Source of the DNA: Rummeliibacillus sp044763875
Lineage (GTDB): Bacteria; Bacillota; Bacilli; Bacillales_A; Planococcaceae
Length of the DNA stretch: 64,000 bases
Reading direction: 5' to 3'
Assembly: GCF_044763875.1 (NCBI RefSeq)
Contig: NZ_JBIWGZ010000005.1
Span: forward strand, 243,187-307,186
Positions 33,568-41,801 of this stretch are shown piece by piece. The notes beneath the pieces are model-generated. The model was given only the letters and a program-made list of their open reading frames with translations. It searched no databases and had not been told where the DNA came from. A program made the position numbers and the translations under genes. How positions within the stretch are numbered: position 1 is the first letter of the stretch; each line of letters starts with the position of its first letter.

Positions 33568-36103
33568 TTCTAGATTGTTTTGCTTCAGATACTTGTTCTC
33601 TCATTGTTGAATATTTATTATCACCAATTAGCATCATAATTTGCAAAATTGTAAATGGCAGAAAAACGCTCTTACGATAAGCAAGATATTTGGGCTTCCA
33701 GTCATTTACAAATTTTTCTTTAAAACTTTGGATATCTCGGAAATTATAATAATCCTGTCCATCTACTAATATTTGAGTCCCAATTTTTTCATTTATGCCA
33801 GCAAAACGTGAAACACCAACATGAGATAATGGTGTCATACCTACATTTAACCGCTTAAACCCTTGATCTTTAGATGCTGAGAAAATAGTTAAAAATAAAT
33901 AGTCCATCGCTTTATCGGGTAGTTCTCCTTTTTTAGAACGCATCAAATCAATTGTTACCGTGCACTCTTCATCATAAAGAGGAATAAGATTAGCAAAGGC
34001 TTCAATTTCAAGATTATTATTTCTCAACACAGCAAGAGGTGTAAATTGTAAATAGCCCTCGTTAAAATAACCTAGCGAAAAACCTTTTTCCTTTCGATTA
34101 TCGAGCCATTCATCCGAAATACTCCGTAACTGATTCAGTATTTCTGCAGAATAGGGAGGGTGCAATATTTCACATGAATAACCTTCTTTATGAAAGACTT
34201 CATTTACTTCTTTTTGTAAATCGATATAACCTTCTTCTCCAAGTTTGAAAAAGCGATAACCATATCCATGTAGGTACGGCACAAATTGATCACTAATATC
34301 ATAGAAAATAGGTGTGTATCCATAAGAATCTGCAAAAGCTACAAATTCTTCAATAGCTTCTTTGAAATCTCCCTTTTCCCCAACTAGATCTCCAAGTACG
34401 ACAAGTTTATCTGCGATTTCTTGATAAGGGAATAGAACCGTTTTTTTCTTATTCCAATACACATACTTATCATGAAGGAAAATTAAATGGGATAATTCCT
34501 TACCGCCATACTTTTTAAGGTGTAGAAAAATTTCCTCCTCATAGTCTAATGAAGATATCTTGTTATACTGCGTAAGTTTACGCAAAGAAACTTCAAAAAT
34601 CACTACTATTATGATCACGATTAGACCCATAAATGCACTTTTAAATAAATCCTCTGAATCTGTTGTCAAAAATGGTTTTAGTTTTTCTGGAATAGAGTAT
34701 TTTACATACGGGTTCGTGAATAAACCAATAATTATATAAAGCAACAAAATAACTAGAATAATAATTGTATTTAAAATACTGCGTCCCCATGTCACAATAT
34801 AACTTTCTCGATAAAATCGACCACGTGATAAAAATAATAAACCTGCTACAAATAGCATAAACAGTGCTTGCTTATATTGAATCCCTTTGATGATAAAAAG
34901 TGCCGATGCAAAAATTAAAACAAATACGGTCATACGATAAGAGCTTTTGTCTTTATAAGAGATACCATTTGATAATGCAAGTAACACAAAGCCTGTTGCA
35001 ACTGCTAATTGATGCGAAATACTCACAACAGGAAATGACATTAATTCTTTCGCATATCGAATACGCTCAATGGCTCCAGGAGCTACTGATGAAACAAGAA
35101 GTACAAGACCCGCCAAAAATACAAGCGCAGTTGCTAATATATGGCTCGTTTTCTCCAAAAAGAATCTGGGAATTGCATTAAAACCTACATTGAATTTCCC
35201 CCATAATTCACGAATAAATAGCACAAGTCCTGCTAAAAATGGGATGACAAAGTAACCAATTCTATAAAATAACAACAGAACTAAAATCGATTCATTTGGA
35301 ATTTGCAAGCTTTGAGCTCCCCATATAAACACCAAATCAAATGATCCAAGCCCTCCAGGAATCATACTCACTATCCCTGCACATGAAGCAACAATAAAAA
35401 TCGGAATAATATTTGCAATACTAATTGGAACATGTAACATAAACACTAATATCATCATAAATGTAAATGCGCCAAGCCACTCTAAAATAGAGACACCTAA
35501 CAAAGCGACGTCACCCAATACCCGGCGATTAGTCGTCGTTCCTTTAATCGATTGCACAATTGCCTTTACAGTAAGAAATGGTACATATAAACCGATAACC
35601 CCTGCTGCAACAACTAATATTTTATGATCTTTAAACATAGGAAAATCCCGATAGAAAATAGGTAATATCCAAGTGAAAAGTGAAATTCCTGCAAGATAAA
35701 ATAATGTGACAGACGCAATCGTTTTGAAAAAAGTGGTACTATCCACTTCTTCCTTCTTAAAATAGTGAGTTCGTAATAATACTCCGACAAGACCTCCGAA
35801 TCCAATCAGATTCGAAAACGAATTAATAATTAATGACTCTTTCATTAAACGTCTTAATGGTCTTTGTAGCTTTAATTTTTTAATAATAAAATAATCGTAG
35901 AAAAACATAGGGAATACTAGTATTAGAGGGATCACAGCCATTAATGTGACTGTTCTGACATCTAAGGATTCTAATTTATTAGCAATTTCGCGACCATTAA
36001 CATTTCCTAAAATCTTACCGATTTCATGAATTGCAAAGATCATCAACAAAATTGGTAAAATGATTTTTAGCCATTGAACAAGCGTCGATTTATTGATTTT
36101 CAT
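33557..36103 (-). CDS. mprF: MprF, phosphatidylglycerol lysyltransferase and flippase
   Basis: 848 residues from ATG 36103, which sits 6 nt after AGGTGG (ATG 36109 abuts it). The N-terminal ~500 residues have about 14 membrane helices, including the flippase region (IPGGLGSFDLVFIWG). The C-terminal ~340 residues are the GNAT-like DUF2156 synthase (DSYGYTPIFYDIS, GYRFFKLGEEGYIDL, NEGYLQFTPLAVLRN, LNVGMTPLSHVG). It transfers lysine from Lys-tRNA to phosphatidylglycerol and flips the product, lowering sensitivity to cationic peptides and daptomycin. Full length. Functionally linked to the lia stress theme at the window start. Confidence 0.95.
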   Translation of the reverse strand: MKINKSTLVQWLKIILPILLMIFAIHEIGKILGNVNGREIANKLESLDVRTVTLMAVIPLILVFPMFFYDYFIIKKLKLQRPLRRLMKESLIINSFSNLIGFGGLVGVLLRTHYFKKEEVDSTTFFKTIASVTLFYLAGISLFTWILPIFYRDFPMFKDHKILVVAAGVIGLYVPFLTVKAIVQSIKGTTTNRRVLGDVALLGVSILEWLGAFTFMMILVFMLHVPISIANIIPIFIVASCAGIVSMIPGGLGSFDLVFIWGAQSLQIPNESILVLLLFYRIGYFVIPFLAGLVLFIRELWGKFNVGFNAIPRFFLEKTSHILATALVFLAGLVLLVSSVAPGAIERIRYAKELMSFPVVSISHQLAVATGFVLLALSNGISYKDKSSYRMTVFVLIFASALFIIKGIQYKQALFMLFVAGLLFLSRGRFYRESYIVTWGRSILNTIIILVILLLYIIIGLFTNPYVKYSIPEKLKPFLTTDSEDLFKSAFMGLIVIIIVVIFEVSLRKLTQYNKISSLDYEEEIFLHLKKYGGKELSHLIFLHDKYVYWNKKKTVLFPYQEIADKLVVLGDLVGEKGDFKEAIEEFVAFADSYGYTPIFYDISDQFVPYLHGYGYRFFKLGEEGYIDLQKEVNEVFHKEGYSCEILHPPYSAEILNQLRSISDEWLDNRKEKGFSLGYFNEGYLQFTPLAVLRNNNLEIEAFANLIPLYDEECTVTIDLMRSKKGELPDKAMDYLFLTIFSASKDQGFKRLNVGMTPLSHVGVSRFAGINEKIGTQILVDGQDYYNFRDIQSFKEKFVNDWKPKYLAYRKSVFLPFTILQIMMLIGDNKYSTMREQVSEAKQSRRRT

Positions 36104-36208
36104 CCACATCCACCTAATTTTCTAATCTTCATATATTCTACTATACAATTATGACAACATTTATGCAGTTAACATTGCTTAATTTCATCATTTTTTCAAA
36201 ATAAAATA

Positions 36209-36247
36209 AAAAACGCCCTTAATGATTTTTCACATTAAGAGCGTTTC
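36209..36247 (-). terminator. Terminator of the LysM-3D gene
   Basis: ACGCTCTTAATGTG and CATTAAGGGCGT pair on the reverse strand, then TTTTTTATTTT. Confidence 0.82.
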
Positions 36248-36287
36248 ATATCAATTTGAGGACTTATATCCATAAGTTATTATTTAC

Positions 36288-37103
36288 TTAATCTAATACT
36301 TTAATGGTAACTGTACGTACACCCCAGCTATTAGCTTGGCTATTATTAGGCATCAACAAATCAATTCTATTTCCCTTGATTGCACCGCCAGTATCACCAG
36401 CAATTGCTGTACCATATCCTTCAACCCATACCTTTGAACCCAATGGAATAACTCTAGGGTCAACTGCGATAACTTTCATATTCGGATTTGCTTTTACATT
36501 AATACCTGTTGCAGTTACACCTGAACAACCGGCACAATTTGGTGTATATGCTGTTGCTGTAACTGTCATGGTCTTTCCTGACGATTGTTGTGCAGACTGA
36601 CTAGTTGATGGCTGTGTATTAGTCGTTTGTTTATTAGTTGTTTGTTTATTAGATGTTTGAGTATTTGTTGTTTGAGTATTTGTTGCTTGTGTATTAGCTG
36701 GTGTTTGATTGTTCGAATCAGAAGCGACTTTCACATTATGTGAATCTCCTGATAACGCAAGTGTTTGGCCTACATAGATTAGATCACTATTAAGATTATT
36801 ATTAGCTTTTAAATCTTTAATAGAGACCCCTGTTTCTTTTGAAATTTTAAATAAAGTGTCACCTTTTTTAATAGTATATGTTTTAGCTTTAGAGCTAACT
36901 TCTAGCTGTTGTGAAGGAACAATAACGTCTGATTTTAATTCGTTCCATTTTTTTAAATCTTGTACGGATACATCTTGATCTTGAGAGATATTCCAAAGTG
37001 TATCACCTTTTTCCACTTTGTAACTAGCAGCTGATGCTTGAGATGTCAAAGCTGCTGTTCCTATTGCGAAAACACCTGCTAGTGCAATTAAATATTTTTT
37101 CAT
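36288..37103 (-). CDS. Secreted LysM-3D domain protein (YocH-like muralytic protein)
   Basis: 271 residues. Signal peptide about 1-26 (AGVFAIGTAALTSQASA). Two LysM repeats follow at about 28-70 (YKVEKGDTLWNISQ) and 74-117 (YTIKKGDTLFKISKE), then a Thr/Asn/Gln-rich linker (about 128-175) built of short TNTQT/NKQT units. The C-terminal 3D domain (about 180-271) carries ATAYTP, the GDTGGAIKGNRIDL segment and the Asp residues that name the family. It resembles YocH, a WalR-controlled wall hydrolase. A WalR-like box lies upstream. Confidence 0.9.
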   Translation of the reverse strand: MKKYLIALAGVFAIGTAALTSQASAASYKVEKGDTLWNISQDQDVSVQDLKKWNELKSDVIVPSQQLEVSSKAKTYTIKKGDTLFKISKETGVSIKDLKANNNLNSDLIYVGQTLALSGDSHNVKVASDSNNQTPANTQATNTQTTNTQTSNKQTTNKQTTNTQPSTSQSAQQSSGKTMTVTATAYTPNCAGCSGVTATGINVKANPNMKVIAVDPRVIPLGSKVWVEGYGTAIAGDTGGAIKGNRIDLLMPNNSQANSWGVRTVTIKVLD

Positions 37104-37188
37104 CGTTTAAAAACGACCTCCTTTGTACTAACACGACTAACTTTACCATCGTCACATGTCATAACTATTTCTAATCGATGTACACCCT

Positions 37189-37205
37189 ATGACAATCGTG
37201 TTACA
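37189..37205 (-). promoter_or_regulatory. WalR (YycF)-like box
   Basis: Reverse strand reads TGTAAC-N5-TGTCAT, 11 of 12 positions of the TGTWAH-N5-TGTWAH consensus, about 85 bp before the LysM-3D start. Confidence 0.5.
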
Positions 37206-37561
37206 TTCTTTGCCAATTTTCTGATATTTAATACATTAAGTTTAATATTTTTTTTGAGATATTTTCATAGCTATTGATATGACTGGGTTAGTAACGTGTG
37301 GAATATATTAACTTTTACGCGAAAAAGATTTAGTATATTTTTTACAAAAGAAGAAGTGATTTCAATAAACACCCTAAAATATTTTTAATTTTAGTTAAAA
37401 ATCGGCTAAAATCATGCTAAAAAACTGCTTTTTCACCCTGAAATATTACAAAACCTTTTCTTTATTATGGTAATTTTCCTATTTTAAAGGATTAACAAGC
37501 ATAATATACTAAAATGTTCTTTTATTTCGCCGAAGATAGTTTCTTCTATTAGAAAAGAAAA

Positions 37562-37598
37562 AGGAGTTATACAAAAGAAAATCTTTTGTATAACTCCT
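37562..37598 (-). terminator. Terminator of the XRE gene
   Basis: A perfect 17-bp stem, AGGAGTTATACAAAAGA with its complement around AAA, then TTTTTC on the reverse strand. Confidence 0.85.
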
Positions 37599-37686
37599 CA
37601 CGATTAAATTATTATAAAGTTATCAGTCCAGTATCTAATTAGAAACGAAAAACTTCGCTCTATTTACTATTAAAATTATTCTACTT

Positions 37687-38055
37687 CTATAATGATACTT
37701 CTTTTTGCAATGCTTTTAATTCAGCTAAAGTATAAAGTTCCCATAAATCCTTTTTATCCAGTTCATGTAATAAAACACTCAACTCATTTAAAATAGCATT
37801 GCGCTTTTTAGGAAACACCTTTTCCCCTTTTGAAGGTGTTTCATCAAGCATATTAAGCAACAATTCGTCAGCTGATACTTGTAGAATATTGCTAAGCTTG
37901 ACAATCCAGCTAGCAGACGGTACACTTTCGCCCATTTCCCAACTTTTGATACGGCTTGCGGATGTACCAATGGCTTTTCCTAACGATAGCATTGAATACC
38001 CATTTTGAATACGTAGCTCTTTTAACTTTTCACCAAAATCTTGTGGATTAAACAT
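37687..38055 (-). CDS. XRE-family transcriptional regulator
   Basis: 122 residues. XRE helix-turn-helix at about 9-64 (LKELRIQNGYSMLSLGKAIGTSASRIKSWEMGESVP), then a helical tail rich in Leu/Glu/Lys (about 80-120) that may dimerise. It lies alone between the LysM-3D and thioesterase genes. No phage genes are near. Targets unknown. Confidence 0.8.
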   Translation of the reverse strand: MFNPQDFGEKLKELRIQNGYSMLSLGKAIGTSASRIKSWEMGESVPSASWIVKLSNILQVSADELLLNMLDETPSKGEKVFPKKRNAILNELSVLLHELDKKDLWELYTLAELKALQKEVSL

Positions 38056-38171
38056 TCGCCATCTCTCCCTTGTGTTTGTCAGACTGATGTCAAGCGCTTA
38101 CATAATGTCCAAATAGTGATTTTTAAAAATGACTTTCTTAAAAAGAATTTTCTTCTATAATAAATACTCCT

Positions 38172-38660
38172 TTAGCTTTTCAAAAAGCTTTTTGGCATGA
38201 CAACAGCTACTACTTCAGCATTTGCTACATGAAGATCGCTTGCAAAAACTTGAATCATCACTTTAAATTTCTTAGGATGAATCTCTTCTACCTTACCGAT
38301 CGCCTTTAACTGCACCCCTTGTGGCGTTGGCATTAGATAATCTACATGTAAAGATGCCGTAACGAAGCGTGGTGGTTCTACTCCGTCACCTGGTTTGTGA
38401 CCATTTTTTTGATGCAATGCTAATGATGCTGACCCAGTCCCATGACAATCTATAAAAGAGGCTATAAATCCCCCATACACAAAACCAGGTATTGCTGTAT
38501 ACTTTTTATCCGGTTGTATGCAGGAAATTGTTAGGTCATCTTCCCAATAAGTTTTTACATGAATGCCTTCATCGTTTAAATGACCACATCCATAGCACCA
38601 AGCAAAATCATTTGGATAATCATCTTGAATTGCTTTACTATTCTCTTTGATCATACCCAT
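38172..38660 (-). CDS. PaaI-type hotdog thioesterase
   Basis: 162 residues from ATG 38660 (AGAAAGG 5 nt upstream; the longer GTG frame to 38690 has no site). Hotdog fold with the 4HBT pattern: CYGCGHLN, then YTAIPGFVYGGFIASFIDCHGTGSA (active-site region) and LHVDYLMPTPQGVQLKAIGKV. It hydrolyses acyl-CoA thioesters; substrate unknown. The CxxC near the N-terminus recurs in this subgroup. Confidence 0.82.
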   Translation of the reverse strand: MGMIKENSKAIQDDYPNDFAWCYGCGHLNDEGIHVKTYWEDDLTISCIQPDKKYTAIPGFVYGGFIASFIDCHGTGSASLALHQKNGHKPGDGVEPPRFVTASLHVDYLMPTPQGVQLKAIGKVEEIHPKKFKVMIQVFASDLHVANAEVVAVVMPKSFLKS

Positions 38661-38788
38661 TTCAACCTTTCTGTTTAAAATAATATTCACACTACTTACA
38701 TTTCGACGTCAATTAAGTGAATCCTTTTCTTTTTAGTGAATTTTATCTTTAAAAAGAAAATATTATTCTTAAGAGAGAATTTTTCTAT

Positions 38789-38820
38789 AAAAAAACCCGA
38801 ATATCCACAAAGGTATTCGA
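38789..38820 (-). terminator. Terminator of the DesK-like gene
   Basis: CGAATACC pairs with GGATATTCG, followed by GGTTTTTT on the reverse strand. Confidence 0.82.
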
Positions 38821-38829
38821 GCGAAATAA

Positions 38830-39954
38830 TTATTCTTTATTAGGTGCGATCACAATCGGCACTGTTATTCTCACTGTCGTTCCATTCTTTTCGCGTATTT
38901 CCAATTCACCATTTACAAATTCAACGCGTTCTTTCATACCATTTAAACCATTACATGATGGCTTTTTAGTGCTATTGGATAACCCGATCCCATTGTCACT
39001 AATAATGATTTCTATAAAATCGGCAGTTTGCAAGATGGCTATCTTACATTCTGTTGCCTGGCTATGACGCACCACATTATTAATAGCCTCTTTTAAACAC
39101 ATACTCAATGAGTTACTAAGCATTGTTGGAATCTTTTCGAACTGTGGATTTCCATCCATTGATAGCCTTATATTAGCCGCCTTTAAAATTTGCTGTACAT
39201 GCGCTAGTTCCTCTTGTAATTTAACATTCTTCATATTCGATACCATTTCGCGTACTTCTTTTAATGCAATACTAGATGTTTGTCGAATATCATGAAGCTC
39301 CCCGATAGCAGCTTTTGGATTCTTCTCTACTAAACGAACAGCCAAATCACTTTTCAAGCCAATCATAGACAGTTTTTGTCCTAACGTATCATGTAAATCT
39401 CTTGCAATTCGTTGTCTTTCTTCATAAACGCTTAGTTCTGAAATTCGTGCGTTTGCCGTTTCTAATGCACCTTCAAGTTTTTTACTCTTACTTTCACTAT
39501 AAAGATAAAAAGGCCCCAAAATTGCACTAAACAAAATTACTACTATTAAAGGAAGCTCTTGAACGAACAAATCTGTCTCTATAAAGAACCCACCAATAAC
39601 TGAGCCAACAGTCATCGCAATATGAAGACCATACATAATGTAAAATCCTACTGTATGGTGGATTTTCCCTATAGAAAATGCTGTGAAAAAGGAAAAATAT
39701 ATATATCCAAATAATACTGTCATCCCAGCATTGATCACCATACCTAAAGCTATCCACATATATACAAGCCCATTTGTAGCGCTATAGGCAAAACGGAAGC
39801 ATATTAAATACATGATTAATACCGCAAGAGCAATTGATCCTTCAAGCTTTTGTGATGAATGGAAAATTAAATAAAATGGAATCAAACAAAAAGCAATCCA
39901 TGCTACCCCACTCATCACTGGATTTTTTGGAAAGACACTATACCATTTTGTCAC
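38830..39954 (-). CDS. DesK-like thermosensor histidine kinase, without adjacent regulator
   Basis: 374 residues. About five membrane helices in residues 12-152, then a coiled linker (SKSKKLEGALETANARI) and a HisKA_3 domain with the phospho-acceptor His188 in RDLHDTLGQK, the same residue number as in B. subtilis DesK (370 aa). An HATPase follows (KEAINNVVRHSQA, DNGIGLS). DesK senses membrane fluidity and, with DesR, controls a fatty acid desaturase. No desR or des gene adjoins it here: the next genes are a thioesterase and, divergently, a ferritin. Confidence 0.85.
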   Translation of the reverse strand: MTKWYSVFPKNPVMSGVAWIAFCLIPFYLIFHSSQKLEGSIALAVLIMYLICFRFAYSATNGLVYMWIALGMVINAGMTVLFGYIYFSFFTAFSIGKIHHTVGFYIMYGLHIAMTVGSVIGGFFIETDLFVQELPLIVVILFSAILGPFYLYSESKSKKLEGALETANARISELSVYEERQRIARDLHDTLGQKLSMIGLKSDLAVRLVEKNPKAAIGELHDIRQTSSIALKEVREMVSNMKNVKLQEELAHVQQILKAANIRLSMDGNPQFEKIPTMLSNSLSMCLKEAINNVVRHSQATECKIAILQTADFIEIIISDNGIGLSNSTKKPSCNGLNGMKERVEFVNGELEIREKNGTTVRITVPIVIAPNKE

Positions 39955-40500
39955 GATTACAACTCACCGCCTTTTAGTTGATTTCATTATAGCAAAGTCT
40001 AAGTGTATCTATGTGACTTGACCATATAAATAACGATGAAAAAGGTGCTAGTATCATCTTTTGCATCAGCTTTCGACAAAATTATTTCTCGGGAAATTTT
40101 TTAAGACAAAATTCCACCTAATCACAATTTTTTCTTCACTATTAGGTGGATTTTCATTTAAATTGCAACAACAATATAATCATTGCGGCAAATGTTTCTG
40201 GGTGCAGTTCTTCAAAATACATTATATAATAATTGCTTATTAAATGATGTCTCCCATCTAATACCAAGCAAAAGCACCGTAAACAAAATATCTTACAATA
40301 ATACAATGCACAAACATTGCGTAAAAATAAATCATTTTCATCCCTTAAATCCAATTGCGATTTATAGAATTAGGAATTGTCATAAATATAAAAAACATTA
40401 CAAAAAAAGCAATATTTTTTCATTTTTTGAACCAATAGTTATGACCGTAGTATACTAGAGGGGAAATATTGACGTCATTATATTCTGAGGAGGAAAATTC
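39955..40500. other. Gap between desK-like and ferritin genes
   Basis: Holds an inverted repeat ATTCCACCTAAT/ATTAGGTGGATT (40110-40152) without a T-run and the ferritin promoter at 40427-40456. Forward frames at 40061-40458 lack ribosome sites and look non-coding. Confidence 0.6.
40427..40456 (+). promoter_or_regulatory. Sigma-A promoter of the ferritin gene
   Basis: TTGAAC (40427-40432) and TATACT (40451-40456), 18-bp spacer, 44 bp before the start. Confidence 0.65.
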
Positions 40501-41007
40501 ATGTTAACTGAAACACTACACAATGCACTAAATGATCAAATGAACTTTGAATTTTATTCAGCACACACTTACTTAGCGATGGCAGCTTATTGTACTAGCG
40601 AAAACTACGATGGCTTTGCGAACTTCTTTTTAGTACAAGCTGAAGAAGAACGCTTCCATGCGATGAAATTGTACAACTTCATAAATGATATGGGCTATCG
40701 TGCAACAATCCAAGGATTTGAAAGTCCAGAAAATGATTTTCCATCTGTTTTAGAGGCATTTAAAACTGCACTTTTACATGAAAAAGAAGTAACTCGTCGA
40801 ATCTATGGACTTTCTGATATTGCATTAGATGAACGCGAGCATGCTACAATGGCATTCTTAAAATGGTTTATTGACGAACAAGTTGAAGAAGAATCTACAT
40901 TAGATACACTTATCCACAAATTTGAACGAATCGAAAATGATTCAAATGCTATCTTCATGTTAGATTCTGAATTAGCAGGTCGTACATTTACCGCTCCTGA
41001 AGCATAA
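40501..41007 (+). CDS. Non-haem ferritin (FtnA family)
   Basis: 168 residues, four-helix ferritin. Ferroxidase ligands are visible: NFEFYSAHTYLAMAAYC (Glu17 area), QAEEERFHAMKLYNF (Glu50-His53) and the C-terminal WFIDEQVEEES. It oxidises and stores iron as 24-mers. Length is standard. GAGGAGG lies upstream. No Fur or PerR box is convincing. It shares iron homeostasis with the Fur-boxed FhuF-like gene. Confidence 0.95.
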   Translation: MLTETLHNALNDQMNFEFYSAHTYLAMAAYCTSENYDGFANFFLVQAEEERFHAMKLYNFINDMGYRATIQGFESPENDFPSVLEAFKTALLHEKEVTRRIYGLSDIALDEREHATMAFLKWFIDEQVEEESTLDTLIHKFERIENDSNAIFMLDSELAGRTFTAPEA

Positions 41008-41018
41008 AAATTCCAAAA

Positions 41019-41071
41019 GAAAAAGCATGATGTTGAATGACAAACGATGTCACAGCATCATGCTTTTTGCA
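41019..41071. terminator. Bidirectional terminator
   Basis: AAAAAGCATGATG pairs with CATCATGCTTTTT across a ~25-nt loop, between convergent genes. Confidence 0.82.
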
Positions 41072-41125
41072 TTATTCTATCAAGTTATCGAGAGGCACCC
41101 TTTAAAATCTTTAAAGATAGACGTT

Positions 41126-41602
41126 TCATTTTACACGATTTAATAATTTTTGTGTATTCTCTGATTGCTCAAGTACTTTATTTTGTTCTGGCCAATAGAT
41201 TACATAAGTATTGCCTTTTACATCAAACAAAAATGGCTGTATTTCCTTAGAAACTGATGTATTTTCGCCTGTCAAACGTAATATTTCAACAGAATAAAGC
41301 GCTTTATTATCCCTTTTATAAGTAATCTTGTAATCTGGATCTTCTGCAAATACCTTGCGATCTCCTTTTTCCAGTTTATCAACATGGCTTAAAGGATATT
41401 GTTCTTTGTACTGATCTGCTTCTTTTTTTGTTGACCATACGACTTTGTCAGCGCTATCTTTTACCTCGATTTGATTGACGCCTTGCTGTTCATTTATTAT
41501 TGAATTTATTTGTTGTTTTTGCTCTTTTTGTTTATGTGCTCCCCATCCGAAAACAATAAGCACAACCGCTATCAGGATGAGTGAAATTCGCATTTTCTTC
41601 AT
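41126..41602 (-). CDS. Membrane-anchored YpmB/TseB-like or PepSY-like protein
   Basis: 158 residues from ATG 41602 (AGAGGA 6 nt upstream). One N-terminal membrane helix at about 5-21 (ILIAVVLIVFGWGAH) is followed by a ~130-residue extracytoplasmic domain rich in Lys/Glu. Size and topology resemble YpmB/TseB-type or PepSY-type secreted proteins, but there is no diagnostic motif and the match is weak. It is divergent from the penicillin-binding protein gene and could share its control region. Confidence 0.6.
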   Translation of the reverse strand: MKKMRISLILIAVVLIVFGWGAHKQKEQKQQINSIINEQQGVNQIEVKDSADKVVWSTKKEADQYKEQYPLSHVDKLEKGDRKVFAEDPDYKITYKRDNKALYSVEILRLTGENTSVSKEIQPFLFDVKGNTYVIYWPEQNKVLEQSENTQKLLNRVK

Positions 41603-41706
41603 ATTAAATCCTCTTTTCATGTATTATCAGTAGCCCTCACTTCAACACTCAATACAAAAGCCCGATTCTACTAACACTTAAAACAAGAATTAGAAAACTC
41701 CCGTTA

Positions 41707-41722
41707 AGTGAAATTTCACTTT
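41707..41722. promoter_or_regulatory. 16-bp palindrome upstream of the pbpC promoter
   Basis: AAGTGAAATTTCACTT is a perfect 8-8 palindrome 8 bp before the -35 box. It is also upstream of the divergent gene at 41602. Confidence 0.5.
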
Positions 41723-41729
41723 ATCATTT

Positions 41730-41758
41730 TAACATTAATAGTTAATTCTATTATACTT
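41730..41758 (+). promoter_or_regulatory. Sigma-A promoter of the penicillin-binding protein gene
   Basis: TTAACA (41730-41735) and TATACT (41753-41758), 17-bp spacer. Confidence 0.6.
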
Positions 41759-41768
41759 TTAACCATAC

Positions 41769-41785
41769 ATCGTTATAATAACGAT
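41769..41785. promoter_or_regulatory. 17-bp palindromic operator between promoter and ribosome site
   Basis: ATCGTTATAATAACGAT is a perfect 8-1-8 palindrome lying just after the expected start of transcription and abutting AAGGAGG, an ideal roadblock repressor site. Confidence 0.55.
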
Positions 41786-41801
41786 AAGGAGGCGATATTG
41801 C

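Larger units (their letters stand above)
37104..37686. other. Gap between LysM-3D and XRE genes
   Basis: Contains the leader of the LysM-3D gene, a WalR-like box (37189-37205), very AT-rich DNA and the XRE gene's terminator (37562-37598). No ORF is credible. Confidence 0.6.

Noticed and set aside
36600..36720. Short repeats suggestive of a CRISPR or tandem array
   Set aside because: They encode the Thr/Asn/Gln-rich linker of the LysM-3D protein; there are no spacers.
40061..40458. Two small forward frames before the ferritin gene
   Set aside because: No ribosome sites, biased towards repeats of Lys/Asn/Ile, and they cover the ferritin promoter.
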